A stretch of 64,000 nucleotides of DNA, taken from positions 121,713 through 185,712 of the forward strand of contig NZ_FUXB01000004.1 of the NCBI RefSeq assembly GCF_900167345.1, read 5' to 3'. Of this stretch, positions 26,679 to 35,741 are shown in pieces. The stretch comes from Vibrio cincinnatiensis DSM 19608. Lineage in GTDB: Bacteria > Pseudomonadota > Gammaproteobacteria > Enterobacterales > Vibrionaceae. The translations under genes and the position numbers were made by a program. The notes under the pieces are model-generated. The model ran no database searches and was not told the origin of the DNA. It worked only from the letters and a program-made list of their open reading frames with translations. Position 1 is the stretch's first letter. Every line of letters starts with the position of its first letter.

Positions 26679-27797
26679 ATGGCCTCTATTGAATTATCAA
26701 ATGTAATCAAGCGGTTTGGTGATATAAAAACCATTCACGATGTAAACCTTTCCATAAAAGATGGTGAATTTGTGGTTTTTGTTGGTCCATCAGGCTGTGG
26801 TAAATCAACTCTTCTACGAATGATCGCAGGGCTAGAGGAAATATCAGAAGGAACCATTTCGATCAAAGATCGAATCGTCAATGATGTCCAACCCTCACAA
26901 CGCGGCGTTGCCATGGTCTTTCAATCTTATGCTTTATACCCACACATGACTGTTGGCGAAAATATGGGATACGCATTAAAGGTCAATAAAACACCAAAAA
27001 CAGAAATTGAAAGTAAAGTTCTTCAAGTGGCTAAAGCCTTACAACTAGATAACTTACTGGATCGAAAACCGGCTCAATTATCGGGTGGTCAGCGGCAACG
27101 GGTCGCTATTGGCCGAGCGATTGTGCGTAATCCCGATGTCTTCTTATTTGATGAGCCTTTGTCTAATTTGGATGCCGAATTACGGGTTGAAATGCGTTTA
27201 CATATCGCCAAGCTACATCAAGAATTACAATCAACCATGGTTTACGTTACTCACGATCAAGTCGAGGCAATGACTTTAGCGGATAAAATTGTCGTACTAC
27301 GTCAAGGCTGTGTTGAGCAAGTCGGTAGCCCGATGGAACTTTATTACCATCCAGAAAATCAGTTTGTTGCCGGTTTTATTGGCTCTCCAAAAATGAATTT
27401 TATCTCCGCGAAAGTAGAAAGTTGGTCACCAGAGAAGTTAACGATCACACTAGGAAATCAACAGACTCATACAGAATTACTCATCATGACTCAACAAGTT
27501 CACGAAGGAGAGCACATTACCGTTGGGATACGGCCTGAACATCTTAATAAAGAAGCGGGGGACTTAACCTTTGTCTTTCACTCAGAAGTGGTGGAACGCT
27601 TAGGAAGTAGCACCTATATATTCGGCCAAAGCTTAGGTGTAGATGATTTTAAATTTTTAAATTCTGGTGATTTCTTTATCAAACCTTATACAGAAATACC
27701 TCTTTATACTGACTTTGATTCGATCCATTTATTTAATGCAAAAGGTGAAAATATCAGAGTTAACAAAGCGCCGGCCACCTTAGCTCACATCGCCTAA
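26679..27797 (+). CDS. ganK: Sugar ABC transporter ATPase (MalK/UgpC family)
   Basis: The ATP-hydrolysing subunit that probably powers GanEFG. The 372-residue protein has Walker A GPSGCGKST (36-44), Q loop FQSYALYPHM, signature LSGGQRQRV (134-142), Walker B VFLFDEP (154-160) and the switch His in VTHDQVEA. The C-terminal TOBE/OB domain has GIRPEHL. AAGGA lies 8 bases before the ATG. It is transcribed away from ganEFG, sharing the operator region. Confidence 0.93.
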   Translation: MASIELSNVIKRFGDIKTIHDVNLSIKDGEFVVFVGPSGCGKSTLLRMIAGLEEISEGTISIKDRIVNDVQPSQRGVAMVFQSYALYPHMTVGENMGYALKVNKTPKTEIESKVLQVAKALQLDNLLDRKPAQLSGGQRQRVAIGRAIVRNPDVFLFDEPLSNLDAELRVEMRLHIAKLHQELQSTMVYVTHDQVEAMTLADKIVVLRQGCVEQVGSPMELYYHPENQFVAGFIGSPKMNFISAKVESWSPEKLTITLGNQQTHTELLIMTQQVHEGEHITVGIRPEHLNKEAGDLTFVFHSEVVERLGSSTYIFGQSLGVDDFKFLNSGDFFIKPYTEIPLYTDFDSIHLFNAKGENIRVNKAPATLAHIA

Positions 27798-27800
27798 TGT

Positions 27801-27835
27801 CATCAGCCTCTGCTCGGTAGCAGAGGCTGTACATT
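27801..27835 (+). terminator. Probable terminator after ganK
   Basis: AGCCTCTGC and GCAGAGGCT form a perfect 9-bp stem with a 6-base loop. The following tract (GTACATTGTTCTT) is only moderately T-rich. Confidence 0.6.
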
Positions 27836-27874
27836 GTTCTTCCTGTTCTATTGACTGATTAATACGAGATATGT

Positions 27875-28882
27875 ATGGCTACCATTAAAGATGTTGCAAG
27901 AGAAGCGGGAGTCTCCGTTGCTACCGTTTCTCGAGTAATGAATAATTCCTCACATGCCAGTGCCTCAACCAAATCCCTCGTTCAAAAAGCGATGCTGAAA
28001 CTCGGTTATCGCCCTAATGCAAATGCACGAGCGTTGGTTAGCCAAACAACGAATACCATTGGTGTTCTCATTGGTGATGTCTCCGATCCGTTTTACGGTA
28101 GTATGGTTAAAGCCATTGATTCTATTGCTATCCAAAATGGAAAACATTTGCTGATTGGTAATGGTTACCATAATGCAGATTTTGAGCGAGAAGTGATTGA
28201 ACTCCTCATTAATAGCCGATGCGAATCTCTTGTTATTCACAGCAAAGCGCTGAGTAATGAGGAACTGATCCGTTTTGCTGAAGAAAAGCCAACAATGGTA
28301 TTGATCAACCGCTATATTCCTGAAATAGCAGAACGCTGTATCGCCCTCGACAATTACCGAGGTTCTTATTTAGCCACTGAATATCTCATCAAGATGGGTC
28401 ATACGCAGATAGGTTATGTGTGCTCTAATCACGAGATCGAAGATACTGAACAACGTAGAAATGGCTATTTATCAGCCCTTAAAGCGTACAATATTAAAAT
28501 TAACGCTTCTTACATTGAGTATGGTGCACCAACCGAATTAGGTGGCGAAGAAGCGATGACTCACCTTCTCTCTAAAAACCTGCCACTGACTGCCGTTGCA
28601 ACCTACAACGATTATATGGCGGCTGGCGCTTTATCCATCTTAGATGAAAATGGCATTCTTGTTCCACGAGATGTCTCTTTGATTGGATTTGATGATGGTA
28701 TCATTGCCAAATACCTTAGCCCTAAACTGACTACGATGCGATACCCCATTCAGATGATGGCAGAAAAAGCCGTACATTTGGCTTTTTTGTTAGCGAATGG
28801 GCAAACAGCGACCGATCCTATTCGAATTTTTGTTCCAACAATGATTCGTCGTGCATCGGTTATTCCCTATTCCTGTTCATGA
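27875..28882 (+). CDS. LacI/GalR-family repressor, copy 1 (candidate GanR)
   Basis: A 335-residue transcription factor with an N-terminal LacI-type HTH (IKDVAREAGVSVATVSRVMN), the hinge region GYRPNANARAL and a periplasmic-binding-like effector domain (GDVSDPFYGSMVKAI, IGFDDGIIAKYLSP). It is very similar to E. coli GalR and to copy 2 encoded 172 bases downstream. The position just after ganK suggests regulation of the gan genes, with a galactose-related inducer; this is inference. GAGA lies before the ATG. Confidence 0.9.
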   Translation: MATIKDVAREAGVSVATVSRVMNNSSHASASTKSLVQKAMLKLGYRPNANARALVSQTTNTIGVLIGDVSDPFYGSMVKAIDSIAIQNGKHLLIGNGYHNADFEREVIELLINSRCESLVIHSKALSNEELIRFAEEKPTMVLINRYIPEIAERCIALDNYRGSYLATEYLIKMGHTQIGYVCSNHEIEDTEQRRNGYLSALKAYNIKINASYIEYGAPTELGGEEAMTHLLSKNLPLTAVATYNDYMAAGALSILDENGILVPRDVSLIGFDDGIIAKYLSPKLTTMRYPIQMMAEKAVHLAFLLANGQTATDPIRIFVPTMIRRASVIPYSCS

Positions 28883-29053
28883 AACTCACCATTTGAAAGT
28901 ATGGAGTTCATGTTACTGATAATAGAAAAGAGATTTATCACCAGCAAAAATCGGGATTAAATCTCATTTCTTCATCACTTGCCTCTCAGGCATTGCTATG
29001 GGTAGTCGAAAAGTGTTTAATTCACCTAATGCATTGATAAAGGTTGAATTTCT

Positions 29054-30064
29054 ATGGCTACTATTAAAGATGTCGCAAAGGCGGCTGGCGTTTCTGTTGC
29101 AACAGTGTCACGTGTCATTAATCAGTCTCCTAAAGCCAGTAAAAGTGCTATTGAGTCCGTCACCAAAGCAATGCACGACCTAGGATATCGGCCTAACGCT
29201 GCAGCACGAGCACTGGTCAGCCAAAGTACCAACACGATGGGGGTCTTGGTCTCGGATGTGTCTGATCCTTTTTTTGGTACGCTAGTGAAAGCCGTCGATA
29301 CCATTGCACATCAACATGGTAAACATTTATTGGTCGGCAATGGCTATCACAATGCAGATGATGAACGTAGGGCCATTGAACTTCTTATCAATAACCGTTG
29401 CGATGCCTTGGTGATTCACTCGAAAGCTTTATCTGATGAAGAGTTAATCAATTTTGCTAAAGAAACAAAGGGAATGGTTGTCATAAATCGACATATTCCG
29501 CAATTGGCAGAACGCTGCATCTCCCTTGATAATCAGAAAGGGGCTTATCTAGCCACCGAGTTTTTAATTCGCCAAGGGCATCAACAGATTGCCTGTATTG
29601 CTTCAAGCCATCCCATTTCTGACGCTGATGAGAGAATCGCAGGCTATCGTGAGGCACTCATCGCTCATCATATTCAACTACCAGACTCTTACATTGAATA
29701 TGGCGATCCTAGCAGCGAAGGGGGCGAATTGGCTATGACGAACTTGTTGACTAAAGCCATTGATATGACAGCTATTGTCTCTTATAACGACTATATGGCT
29801 GCTGGCGCTCTCTCCGTGATGGAGGAAAATGGTATTGAAGTACCTAATCAGATTTCAATCATTGGTTTTGATGATGGTTTAATCGCTCGCTATGTGAAAC
29901 CTCGCCTAACCACTATCCGCTACCCGATTCAGATGATGGCAGAAAAAGCAGCATTACTCGCTCTGCAACTCGCTAAAGATGAAAACACCCTGGATAACAG
30001 CCCTAAACGCTATTCACCAACGATGGTCAAACGAGATTCGGTAAAAATGGCTAATCACTCATAG
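29054..30064 (+). CDS. galR: LacI-family galactose repressor, copy 2 (GalR)
   Basis: A 336-residue GalR-like protein. The HTH (IKDVAKAAGVSVATVSRVIN), hinge (GYRPNAAARAL) and effector-domain motifs (SDVSDPFFGTLVKAVD, NGYHNADDERRAIELLINNR) are close to E. coli GalR, a little closer than copy 1. It ends convergently with galM, the last gene of the gal operon. AAGG lies about 10 bases before the ATG. Both copies share the same recognition-helix sequence VSVATVSRV, so overlapping operator sets are expected. Confidence 0.9.
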   Translation: MATIKDVAKAAGVSVATVSRVINQSPKASKSAIESVTKAMHDLGYRPNAAARALVSQSTNTMGVLVSDVSDPFFGTLVKAVDTIAHQHGKHLLVGNGYHNADDERRAIELLINNRCDALVIHSKALSDEELINFAKETKGMVVINRHIPQLAERCISLDNQKGAYLATEFLIRQGHQQIACIASSHPISDADERIAGYREALIAHHIQLPDSYIEYGDPSSEGGELAMTNLLTKAIDMTAIVSYNDYMAAGALSVMEENGIEVPNQISIIGFDDGLIARYVKPRLTTIRYPIQMMAEKAALLALQLAKDENTLDNSPKRYSPTMVKRDSVKMANHS

Positions 30065-30086
30065 CGAAAAAATCCTCATAGGCATT

Positions 30087-30172
30087 AGAGGCTAATTTAT
30101 ACAGTCACTCCCCCAAGTCACTGTATAAATGAAAGTTGATGAAATCATTATCAACATCAACTCTATGCCTCT
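30087..30172. repeat. Two tandem hairpins between convergent galR and galM
   Basis: ATTTATACAGT (30095-30105) pairs perfectly with ACTGTATAAAT (30120-30130), and GTTGATG (30135-30141) with CATCAAC (30155-30161). AGAGGC (30087-30092) and GCCTCT (30167-30172) could enclose both as an outer stem. They lie in the 181-base convergent gap and may act as a bidirectional transcript end; T-tracts are poor. Confidence 0.6.
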
Positions 30173-30245
30173 TTAAGCCTAGAGGAAAAACAACTGACTA
30201 AAAATTAACAACAATGTCAGTTAACCTATCAATGGGAATAATTAG

Positions 30246-31307
30246 CTAAAAAATAAACTGGTAGCTGGTTTGATGTTGATACACTTCGCCAGCATTAAGA
30301 ATTCCGTTCTGTTTTTCCCACTCTGGATGGTTGGGACCATCAGGAAAATACTGAGTCTCTAGCGCGACGCCATCATAAGCAGCATAAGTTCTTGAAGCTC
30401 CCTGCTCCCCAGCTAGGAAGTTACCAGAATAGAGCTGCATGGCTGGTTTGGTGGTTTTGACCGTCATGCTGACGTCTCCTTCAGGCGCAACCAGCACCGC
30501 GGCCGCTTTTTTTCCATCGGTGACTTCATCCATGAATACAAAACAGTGATCATAGCCGCCCGCCAATTGCTGATCGTTATCACTCAGCAACGCCTCACCA
30601 AGCAACTTCGCTCGGGTAAAGTCAAAACTACGCCCAAAAACATTTTTTAACTCTCCCGTTGGAATCAATCCACTGTCGGTCGGTAAATAATGATAAGCAT
30701 TGATCTGTAATGTATGGCCGAGGCAATTTACAGAAGAGCCTTCCCCCGCTAAGTTAAAATAAGCATGGTTGGTTAAATTTACAGGACAGATGTGATTACC
30801 ATGAGCATGGTAATTAATGCAGATCTGATTATCGTTGGTTAACCGATACCCAACTTTGACATCCAAATACCCCGGATATCCTTGATCACCATCCTCAGAA
30901 TGCAAAGCAAACACTACCCTTTGTTGATCCCGTTCCACAATGACCCAACGCCGTTTATCAAACCCATCTAAACCACCATGTAAGGAGTTTTCACCGTTAT
31001 TAATACCCACTTGGTAAGTTTGCCCATCAAGGGTAAATTTTCCTTTGTTTATACGGTTAGCAAAGCGACCGACAATGGCACCAAAAAAAGCATTTTGCTT
31101 CATATGTTCATCCATATTGGAGGAACGCAATAGTACTTCCCTGTGTTCACCATTGACGGGCAGTGTACAACTGAGCCAAGTGGCCCCTATATCCATGAAG
31201 GATACCGTCATTCCTTGAGCATTCGTTAAATGGATTAATTTTGCTGGCTGACCATCAAAGGAGGGGGCTTGCCCCATAGATTGCTCAAGTTGTTCAAAGT
31301 TTGACAT
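30246..31307 (-). CDS. galM: Galactose mutarotase (aldose 1-epimerase)
   Basis: GalM interconverts beta- and alpha-D-galactose, feeding GalK. The 353-residue protein has the family motifs RFANRINKG, NNGENSLHGG, the catalytic His in LTNHAYFNLAG and the catalytic Glu in VALETQYFPDGPNH. The ATG at 31307 follows AAGGAAG; a TTG two codons earlier is rejected. It is the last gene of galETKM, 12 bases after galK. Confidence 0.95.
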   Translation of the reverse strand: MSNFEQLEQSMGQAPSFDGQPAKLIHLTNAQGMTVSFMDIGATWLSCTLPVNGEHREVLLRSSNMDEHMKQNAFFGAIVGRFANRINKGKFTLDGQTYQVGINNGENSLHGGLDGFDKRRWVIVERDQQRVVFALHSEDGDQGYPGYLDVKVGYRLTNDNQICINYHAHGNHICPVNLTNHAYFNLAGEGSSVNCLGHTLQINAYHYLPTDSGLIPTGELKNVFGRSFDFTRAKLLGEALLSDNDQQLAGGYDHCFVFMDEVTDGKKAAAVLVAPEGDVSMTVKTTKPAMQLYSGNFLAGEQGASRTYAAYDGVALETQYFPDGPNHPEWEKQNGILNAGEVYQHQTSYQFIF

Positions 31308-31319
31308 GTTCAATCTTCC

Positions 31320-32480
31320 TTACCACTCATTAACCAAACCCGCACCTTGTGTCGCTTGGCAAACATACATCGACGCTTGTAATCCTGTCGCTGCTTGGTA
31401 ATGTGCCTCAACCGTCGCTTTCACTTTATCCACCAATAAAAGTGGCACCAAGGAAACCACACACCCACCAAAACCGCCACCCGTCATTCGTACCCCACCT
31501 TGATCGCCAATGACCTCTTTAACCATTTCAACCAGAATATCGATCTCTTTCACCGTAATTTCAAAATCATCTCTCATAGACGCATGCGATTCGGCCATAA
31601 GTTCGCCCATGCGCTTCATATCGTGTGTTCTCAATGCCTGTGCCGCTTCTACGGTACGGTCGTTTTCAGTGATCACATGACGAGCACGTTTTGCGACCAT
31701 GTCATCCAGTTCAGACACTTTCTCATTGAACTGCTCAATCGTCACATCACGAAGCGCCTTCACGCCAAAGATTCGAGCGGCTTCTTCGCACTGCTGACGA
31801 CGAGTGTTGTATTCGCTGTCGACCAAACCGCGTTTTTTGTTCGAGTTGATGATCACAACTGCCATCTCTTCCGGCATCGGGACCGCTTGAGTGGCTAGGC
31901 TACGACAGTCTAAAAGCATGGCGTGGTTTTCACGGCCTTCAGCAGAGATCATTTGATCCATGATGCCGCAGTTACAACCGACGAATTCATTCTCCGCTTG
32001 TTGGCCGTTTAGTGCGATATCCGCTTGGCTAATGTCTAAGTTAAAGAGCTCTTTGAAGGTTTGACCAATCACCACTTCAAGGGCGGCAGATGAGCTTAAG
32101 CCCGCCCCTTGAGGTACGTTACCACTGACTGAAATATCTGCCCCGGTAAACGAGTAACCGCGTTCAAGAAGAGACTTCACAACACCACGAATGTAGTTTG
32201 CCCACATTTTGTTCTCTTGAAACTTAATCTCTTGGGTAATATCAAACTCATCGAATGCGTTACCATAATCCACAGAGACCACCCGCACGAGGCTGTCTTC
32301 ACGTTTTGCGGCGGCAACCACGGTTTGATAGTTAATGGCACAGGGTAGGACAAAACCATCATTGTAATCGGTATGTTCCCCAATTAAGTTCACACGACCA
32401 GGTGCTTGGATAATATGGCTAGGCGCATACCCCAACACTTGCTCAAAAGACGCTTTCACATTTTGGATTAGATCAGACAT
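31320..32480 (-). CDS. galK: Galactokinase
   Basis: GalK phosphorylates alpha-D-galactose at C1 using ATP, the first committed Leloir step. The 386-residue GHMP kinase has the galactokinase signature [19 protein letters not shown], the ATP-binding [14 protein letters not shown] loop and the C-terminal [14 protein letters not shown] motif. It follows galT after a 173-base gap that holds a nested inverted repeat, unusual for an operon of tightly packed genes. Confidence 0.97.
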   Translation of the reverse strand: MSDLIQNVKASFEQVLGYAPSHIIQAPGRVNLIGEHTDYNDGFVLPCAINYQTVVAAAKREDSLVRVVSVDYGNAFDEFDITQEIKFQENKMWANYIRGVVKSLLERGYSFTGADISVSGNVPQGAGLSSSAALEVVIGQTFKELFNLDISQADIALNGQQAENEFVGCNCGIMDQMISAEGRENHAMLLDCRSLATQAVPMPEEMAVVIINSNKKRGLVDSEYNTRRQQCEEAARIFGVKALRDVTIEQFNEKVSELDDMVAKRARHVITENDRTVEAAQALRTHDMKRMGELMAESHASMRDDFEITVKEIDILVEMVKEVIGDQGGVRMTGGGFGGCVVSLVPLLLVDKVKATVEAHYQAATGLQASMYVCQATQGAGLVNEW

Positions 32481-32552
32481 AGTAAATACTCAAACTGTTT
32501 AATGCTTTCATAGCAGCTCGAAATCAAGCCACGATAATGAGGCCTCTTAACT

Positions 32553-32643
32553 AGTTGAAATTGCAGCTAGGCGACCAACGAATTCAACCCGATGAGCATA
32601 GATCCTCTGGAATCTATGCAATCAACCGCATGCAACTTCAACT
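32553..32643. repeat. Nested inverted repeat between galT and galK
   Basis: An outer 13-base inverted repeat (AGTTGAAATTGCA at 32553-32565, TGCAACTTCAACT at 32631-32643, one mismatch) encloses an inner perfect 8-base one (GCATAGAT at 32596-32603, ATCTATGC at 32612-32619). The 91-base unit looks like a small mobile repeat or a structured intercistronic RNA. It shows no similarity I recognise to ERIC or other named elements. Confidence 0.6.
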
Positions 32644-32653
32644 ATGACAAACG

Positions 32654-33706
32654 TTATTGTTCTTTGTAATGGACATCACTGACATCACGCAGACGCTGCG
32701 CCGCTTGCTCAGCGGTTAAATCGCGTTGACTTTCTGCCAACATTTCATAGCCCACCATAAATTTACGCACAGTTGCACTGCGTAGTAATGGGGGGTAGAA
32801 CAGCGCGTGAAGCTGCCAGTGGTCAATATCGGTGCCTTCTTCAAAGAACGGTGCGTAATGCCAGCCCATTGAGTAGGGGAAAGAACATTGGAACAAGTTG
32901 TCATAACGGCTGGTCAACTTTTTGATCGCCACCGCTAAGTCATCCCGCTGTTCATTGGAAAGTTCACTCATTCGGCGAATATGTGTTTTCGGCAATAACA
33001 GGGTTTCAAATGGCCACGCCGCCCAATATGGGACAAGTGCAACCCAATGTTCGGTTTCCACGACGATGCGAGAGCCATCTCTTAACTCCGCTTGCACGTA
33101 ATCCACCAGCAAATTGCTGCTATTTTCTTGGTAGTAGGCTTTTAGGTGGTGCTCTTTACGTTCAATTTCATTGGGTAAAAAGCTATTTGCCCAAATTTGT
33201 CCGTGCGGATGAGGCTGAGAGCAGCCCATCGTTTCGCCTTTATTCTCAAAGGCTTGAACCCAAATATACTCTTTACCTAGCGCTTCAATTTGCTCATTCC
33301 AGGTATCAATCACACCGCGAATTTTTTCAACGGGCAGTTCAGGCAAGGTTTTATTGTGATCCGGAGAAAAGCAGATAACCCGACTCAAACCACGAACCCC
33401 TTGGATTTTAAAAAGGGGATTCTTTGATTCCGGCGCATCCGGAGAATCCGTCATCAATGCAGCAAAGTCGTTGTTAAATACATACGTTCCTTGATAATCA
33501 GGGTTTATATCACCAGAAATGCGCTTATTCGTCGGACATAAGAAGCACGTTTCGTCATAACTGGGAAGCACATCCATGGATGGCTTTTCATCTGCCCCAC
33601 TCCAAGGTCGTTTGGCTCGGTGCGGAGAAACCAGAATCCATTGTCCCGTTAATGGGTTATAACGGCGATGAGGATGATCCACTGGGTTAAATTCAACATT
33701 CGACAT
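32654..33706 (-). CDS. galT: Galactose-1-phosphate uridylyltransferase
   Basis: GalT transfers UMP from UDP-glucose to galactose-1-phosphate. The 350-residue protein has the HIT-superfamily active site [11 protein letters not shown] with nucleophile His168, zinc-ligand candidates Cys54/Cys57 in CFLCP, and the usual N-terminus [20 protein letters not shown]. It lies 81 bases after galE. No strong Shine-Dalgarno is visible at the ATG. Confidence 0.97.
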   Translation of the reverse strand: MSNVEFNPVDHPHRRYNPLTGQWILVSPHRAKRPWSGADEKPSMDVLPSYDETCFLCPTNKRISGDINPDYQGTYVFNNDFAALMTDSPDAPESKNPLFKIQGVRGLSRVICFSPDHNKTLPELPVEKIRGVIDTWNEQIEALGKEYIWVQAFENKGETMGCSQPHPHGQIWANSFLPNEIERKEHHLKAYYQENSSNLLVDYVQAELRDGSRIVVETEHWVALVPYWAAWPFETLLLPKTHIRRMSELSNEQRDDLAVAIKKLTSRYDNLFQCSFPYSMGWHYAPFFEEGTDIDHWQLHALFYPPLLRSATVRKFMVGYEMLAESQRDLTAEQAAQRLRDVSDVHYKEQ

Positions 33707-33787
33707 CTTACTTACTCAACTTTTAAATTTTTCTCTGCCTTCCAATAAAGTGGGAATGGCTATTCGGCAACAATGCTATGGTTGCAA

Positions 33788-34807
33788 TTACACAGGGGAG
33801 TACCCATTCGGATTATTAACCTGCCAATGCCAAGTATCTACGGTCATTTGGGCAAGGGTATATTGGGCCTTCCATCCCAGTTCCCGCTCTGCTTTTTCGG
33901 TGCTCGCCCAACACTGAGCGATATCCCCAGGACGACGTGGACACACTTCATAAGGAACGGGTTTACCACAAGCATCACTAAAGGCAGCAATCATCTCCAA
34001 TACGCTGGAACCTTTTCCTGTTCCCAAGTTATAAACGTGTAATCCCGCTTTTTTCCCCACCGTATTAAGCGCTGCAATATGACCATCCGCTAGATCCATG
34101 ACGTGGATATAATCTCGCACCCCCGTTCCGTCAGGAGTGGCGTAGTCATCACCAAATACCGACAGTTTTTCTCGCCGCCCTACCGCAACTTGGGCGATAA
34201 ACGGCATCAAATTATTCGGTATACCTTGCGGGTCTTCGCCCATCGAACCGGATGGATGAGCCCCAACGGGGTTAAAGTAGCGCAGCAAAGTGATACTCCA
34301 GTCCTTTTCAGCAACAAACAGATCACTTAAGCATTGCTCAACCATGTGTTTACTGCTGCCGTAAGGGTTTGTCGTTGCCCCTGTCGGGGACGATTCCGTG
34401 ATAGGCACCACTTTAGGGTCACCATAGACAGTAGCAGAAGAACTAAAGACGATGGTTTTCACTCCAGCTTTACGCATACTGCGCAGCAGAACTAATGACC
34501 CATTAACATTGTTATCGTAATATTCGAGCGGTTTACTGACGGATTCGCCTACGGCTTTTAGTCCAGCAAAATGAATAACGGCTTGAATGGTATGTGCCGA
34601 AAAAATGGAATCTAACAACGCCTCATCACGCACATCACCTTGATAAAAGGTCGGTTTCTTGCCTGTTAATGCTTCAATTCGGTTCAATACTTCCGTTTTT
34701 GCATTGCATAAATTATCAATGATGATGGGTTCAAGACCGGCTTCAATCATCTGCACACAAGTGTGACTACCGATATAGCCCATCCCTCCTGTAATTAAAA
34801 CACTCAC
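33788..34807 (-). CDS. galE: UDP-glucose 4-epimerase
   Basis: GalE interconverts UDP-galactose and UDP-glucose with tightly bound NAD. The 339-residue SDR protein has the Rossmann motif GGMGYIGSH (7-15), the catalytic Ser in FSSSATVYG and the Tyr-x3-Lys pair in YGSSKHMVEQ. It is the first gene of galETKM, and two GalR-like operators lie in its 5' region. UDP-galactose for LPS would also depend on it. Confidence 0.97.
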   Translation of the reverse strand: MSVLITGGMGYIGSHTCVQMIEAGLEPIIIDNLCNAKTEVLNRIEALTGKKPTFYQGDVRDEALLDSIFSAHTIQAVIHFAGLKAVGESVSKPLEYYDNNVNGSLVLLRSMRKAGVKTIVFSSSATVYGDPKVVPITESSPTGATTNPYGSSKHMVEQCLSDLFVAEKDWSITLLRYFNPVGAHPSGSMGEDPQGIPNNLMPFIAQVAVGRREKLSVFGDDYATPDGTGVRDYIHVMDLADGHIAALNTVGKKAGLHVYNLGTGKGSSVLEMIAAFSDACGKPVPYEVCPRRPGDIAQCWASTEKAERELGWKAQYTLAQMTVDTWHWQVNNPNGYSPV

Positions 34808-34895
34808 ACGTCACCCCTTACTCTTCCAACTTGAATCCAGTGGCAATAAGTCTATCAGCAGACGTTGAGGTATTTCTGTGATAAAAACCCCAAAA

Positions 34896-34911
34896 GTGGA
34901 AACGTTTACAT
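34896..34911. promoter_or_regulatory. GalR operator, proximal to galE
   Basis: GTGGAAACGTTTACAT matches the GalR consensus GTGkAAnCGnTTnCAC at all but the last base, symmetric about the central CG, 89 bases before the galE ATG. Confidence 0.8.
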
Positions 34912-34983
34912 GAAGTAAAACAAGATAACTATTGATTGTTATATTACAAAATGAAAAATATGAGTAAAAACAACCAAAGATAT

Positions 34984-34999
34984 TGCTCAACGTTTACAT
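34984..34999. promoter_or_regulatory. GalR-like operator, distal to galE
   Basis: TGCTCAACGTTTACAT has a good right half (CGTTTACA) and a partial left half, 88 bases centre to centre from the proximal operator. Confidence 0.55.
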
Positions 35000-35073
35000 G
35001 ATAAACTGGAGAAAAGATGAGAGAGACTCACCACAGGAGCAAAGGGGGAGAGAAAACGAAGCATGATCAATGC

Positions 35074-35100
35074 AAAAAAGCCAGCAATGCTGGCTTAAAA
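35074..35100 (-). terminator. Terminator after winged-helix gene
   Basis: AAGCCAG and CTGGCTT form a stem with a CAATG loop; the minus strand continues into TTTTTT. The nearest gene reading into it is the winged-helix gene ending at 35188. Confidence 0.75.
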
Positions 35101-35187
35101 GGATAGCGAATCCAGCGTTAACACGCCAATCTCCCAATGACACCACTCAACCCAAATGGGGAAATAACACGAGTGAAGACCATGAGC

Positions 35188-35475
35188 TTAAGCATGAAAA
35201 CCAAGGCTTGCAGCAATGTCTCCCTTACGCTCAATCACCCACTGGCTATCAAAAGGCCCCCAGTCAGAGAGTCGATAATAGCCATCATTATGCCGGCGAC
35301 CATCTTGTACAAAATTAAGCTCAATACCGATTCCCGGCATGGCTTTAATCACATCTTGAATCGTGCGGCGAGGCCATCCCGTTTTCTCAATTAATTTCGG
35401 GACATTAGGCCGCTCAAGGCTTTCAACTAACAAAGCTAAATATAACCGCCTTGCAAAAACAGGACTCAGTTCCAT
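35188..35475 (-). CDS. Small winged-helix DNA-binding protein (hypothetical)
   Basis: A 95-residue protein. Residues about 5-55 have a winged helix-turn-helix pattern: helix LYLALLVESLERPN, then PKLIEKTGWPRRTIQDVIKAM as the likely recognition unit, then GIELNFVQDGRRHNDGYYRL as a beta wing. It is probably a transcription factor; its target is unknown. A strong AGGAGG lies five bases before the ATG, and a palindrome GTGCAAAGCAC stands immediately beyond that, suggesting autoregulation. It is monocistronic between gal and the ArsC-like gene. Confidence 0.75.
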   Translation of the reverse strand: MELSPVFARRLYLALLVESLERPNVPKLIEKTGWPRRTIQDVIKAMPGIGIELNFVQDGRRHNDGYYRLSDWGPFDSQWVIERKGDIAASLGFHA

Positions 35476-35491
35476 TGATACCTCCTAAATA

Positions 35492-35502
35492 GTGCAAAGC
35501 AC
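35492..35502. promoter_or_regulatory. Palindrome next to winged-helix gene RBS
   Basis: GTGCAAAGCAC, a 4+3+4 inverted repeat, lies about 8 bases upstream of the AGGAGG of the winged-helix gene. Confidence 0.35.
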
Positions 35503-35741
35503 ATTATTTCTGTTTTACCAGTAAGTTTGTTGAGATTGATCAAGAACTGGCTAATCGACCATTCTATCAAGCACTTTTCTACCTCTTTTGTTACCCGTGT
35601 TTTACGCTTATCCATCACTCGATGCTCCTACAGAAGAAAAACCTGCGGTATTCATTTTGTCACCACCCACGGTTCCTGTTAGGATCGCCTCATAAAACAA
35701 GGTTGAATAAGACCAATCACCATCCATTTCAAAGGAATAGT

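Larger units (their letters stand above)
34808..35073. promoter_or_regulatory. gal operon control region
   Basis: This AT-rich, gene-free stretch precedes galE (minus strand). It contains a near-perfect GalR operator at 34896-34911 and a second with one good half at 34984-34999. Their centres are 88 bases apart, as in the external/internal operator pair of E. coli gal. A TGTGA half-site at about 34877-34881 could belong to CRP. A plausible -10 (TAATAT on the minus strand, near 34940) lies between the operators. Confidence 0.6.

Noticed and set aside
31500..31898. 132-codon open frame antisense to galK
   Set aside because: It lies wholly inside galK, with no ribosome-binding site and no family features.
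34984..35187. Short plus-strand frames between galE and the winged-helix gene
   Set aside because: They cover operators and a terminator, have no ribosome-binding sites and look non-coding.
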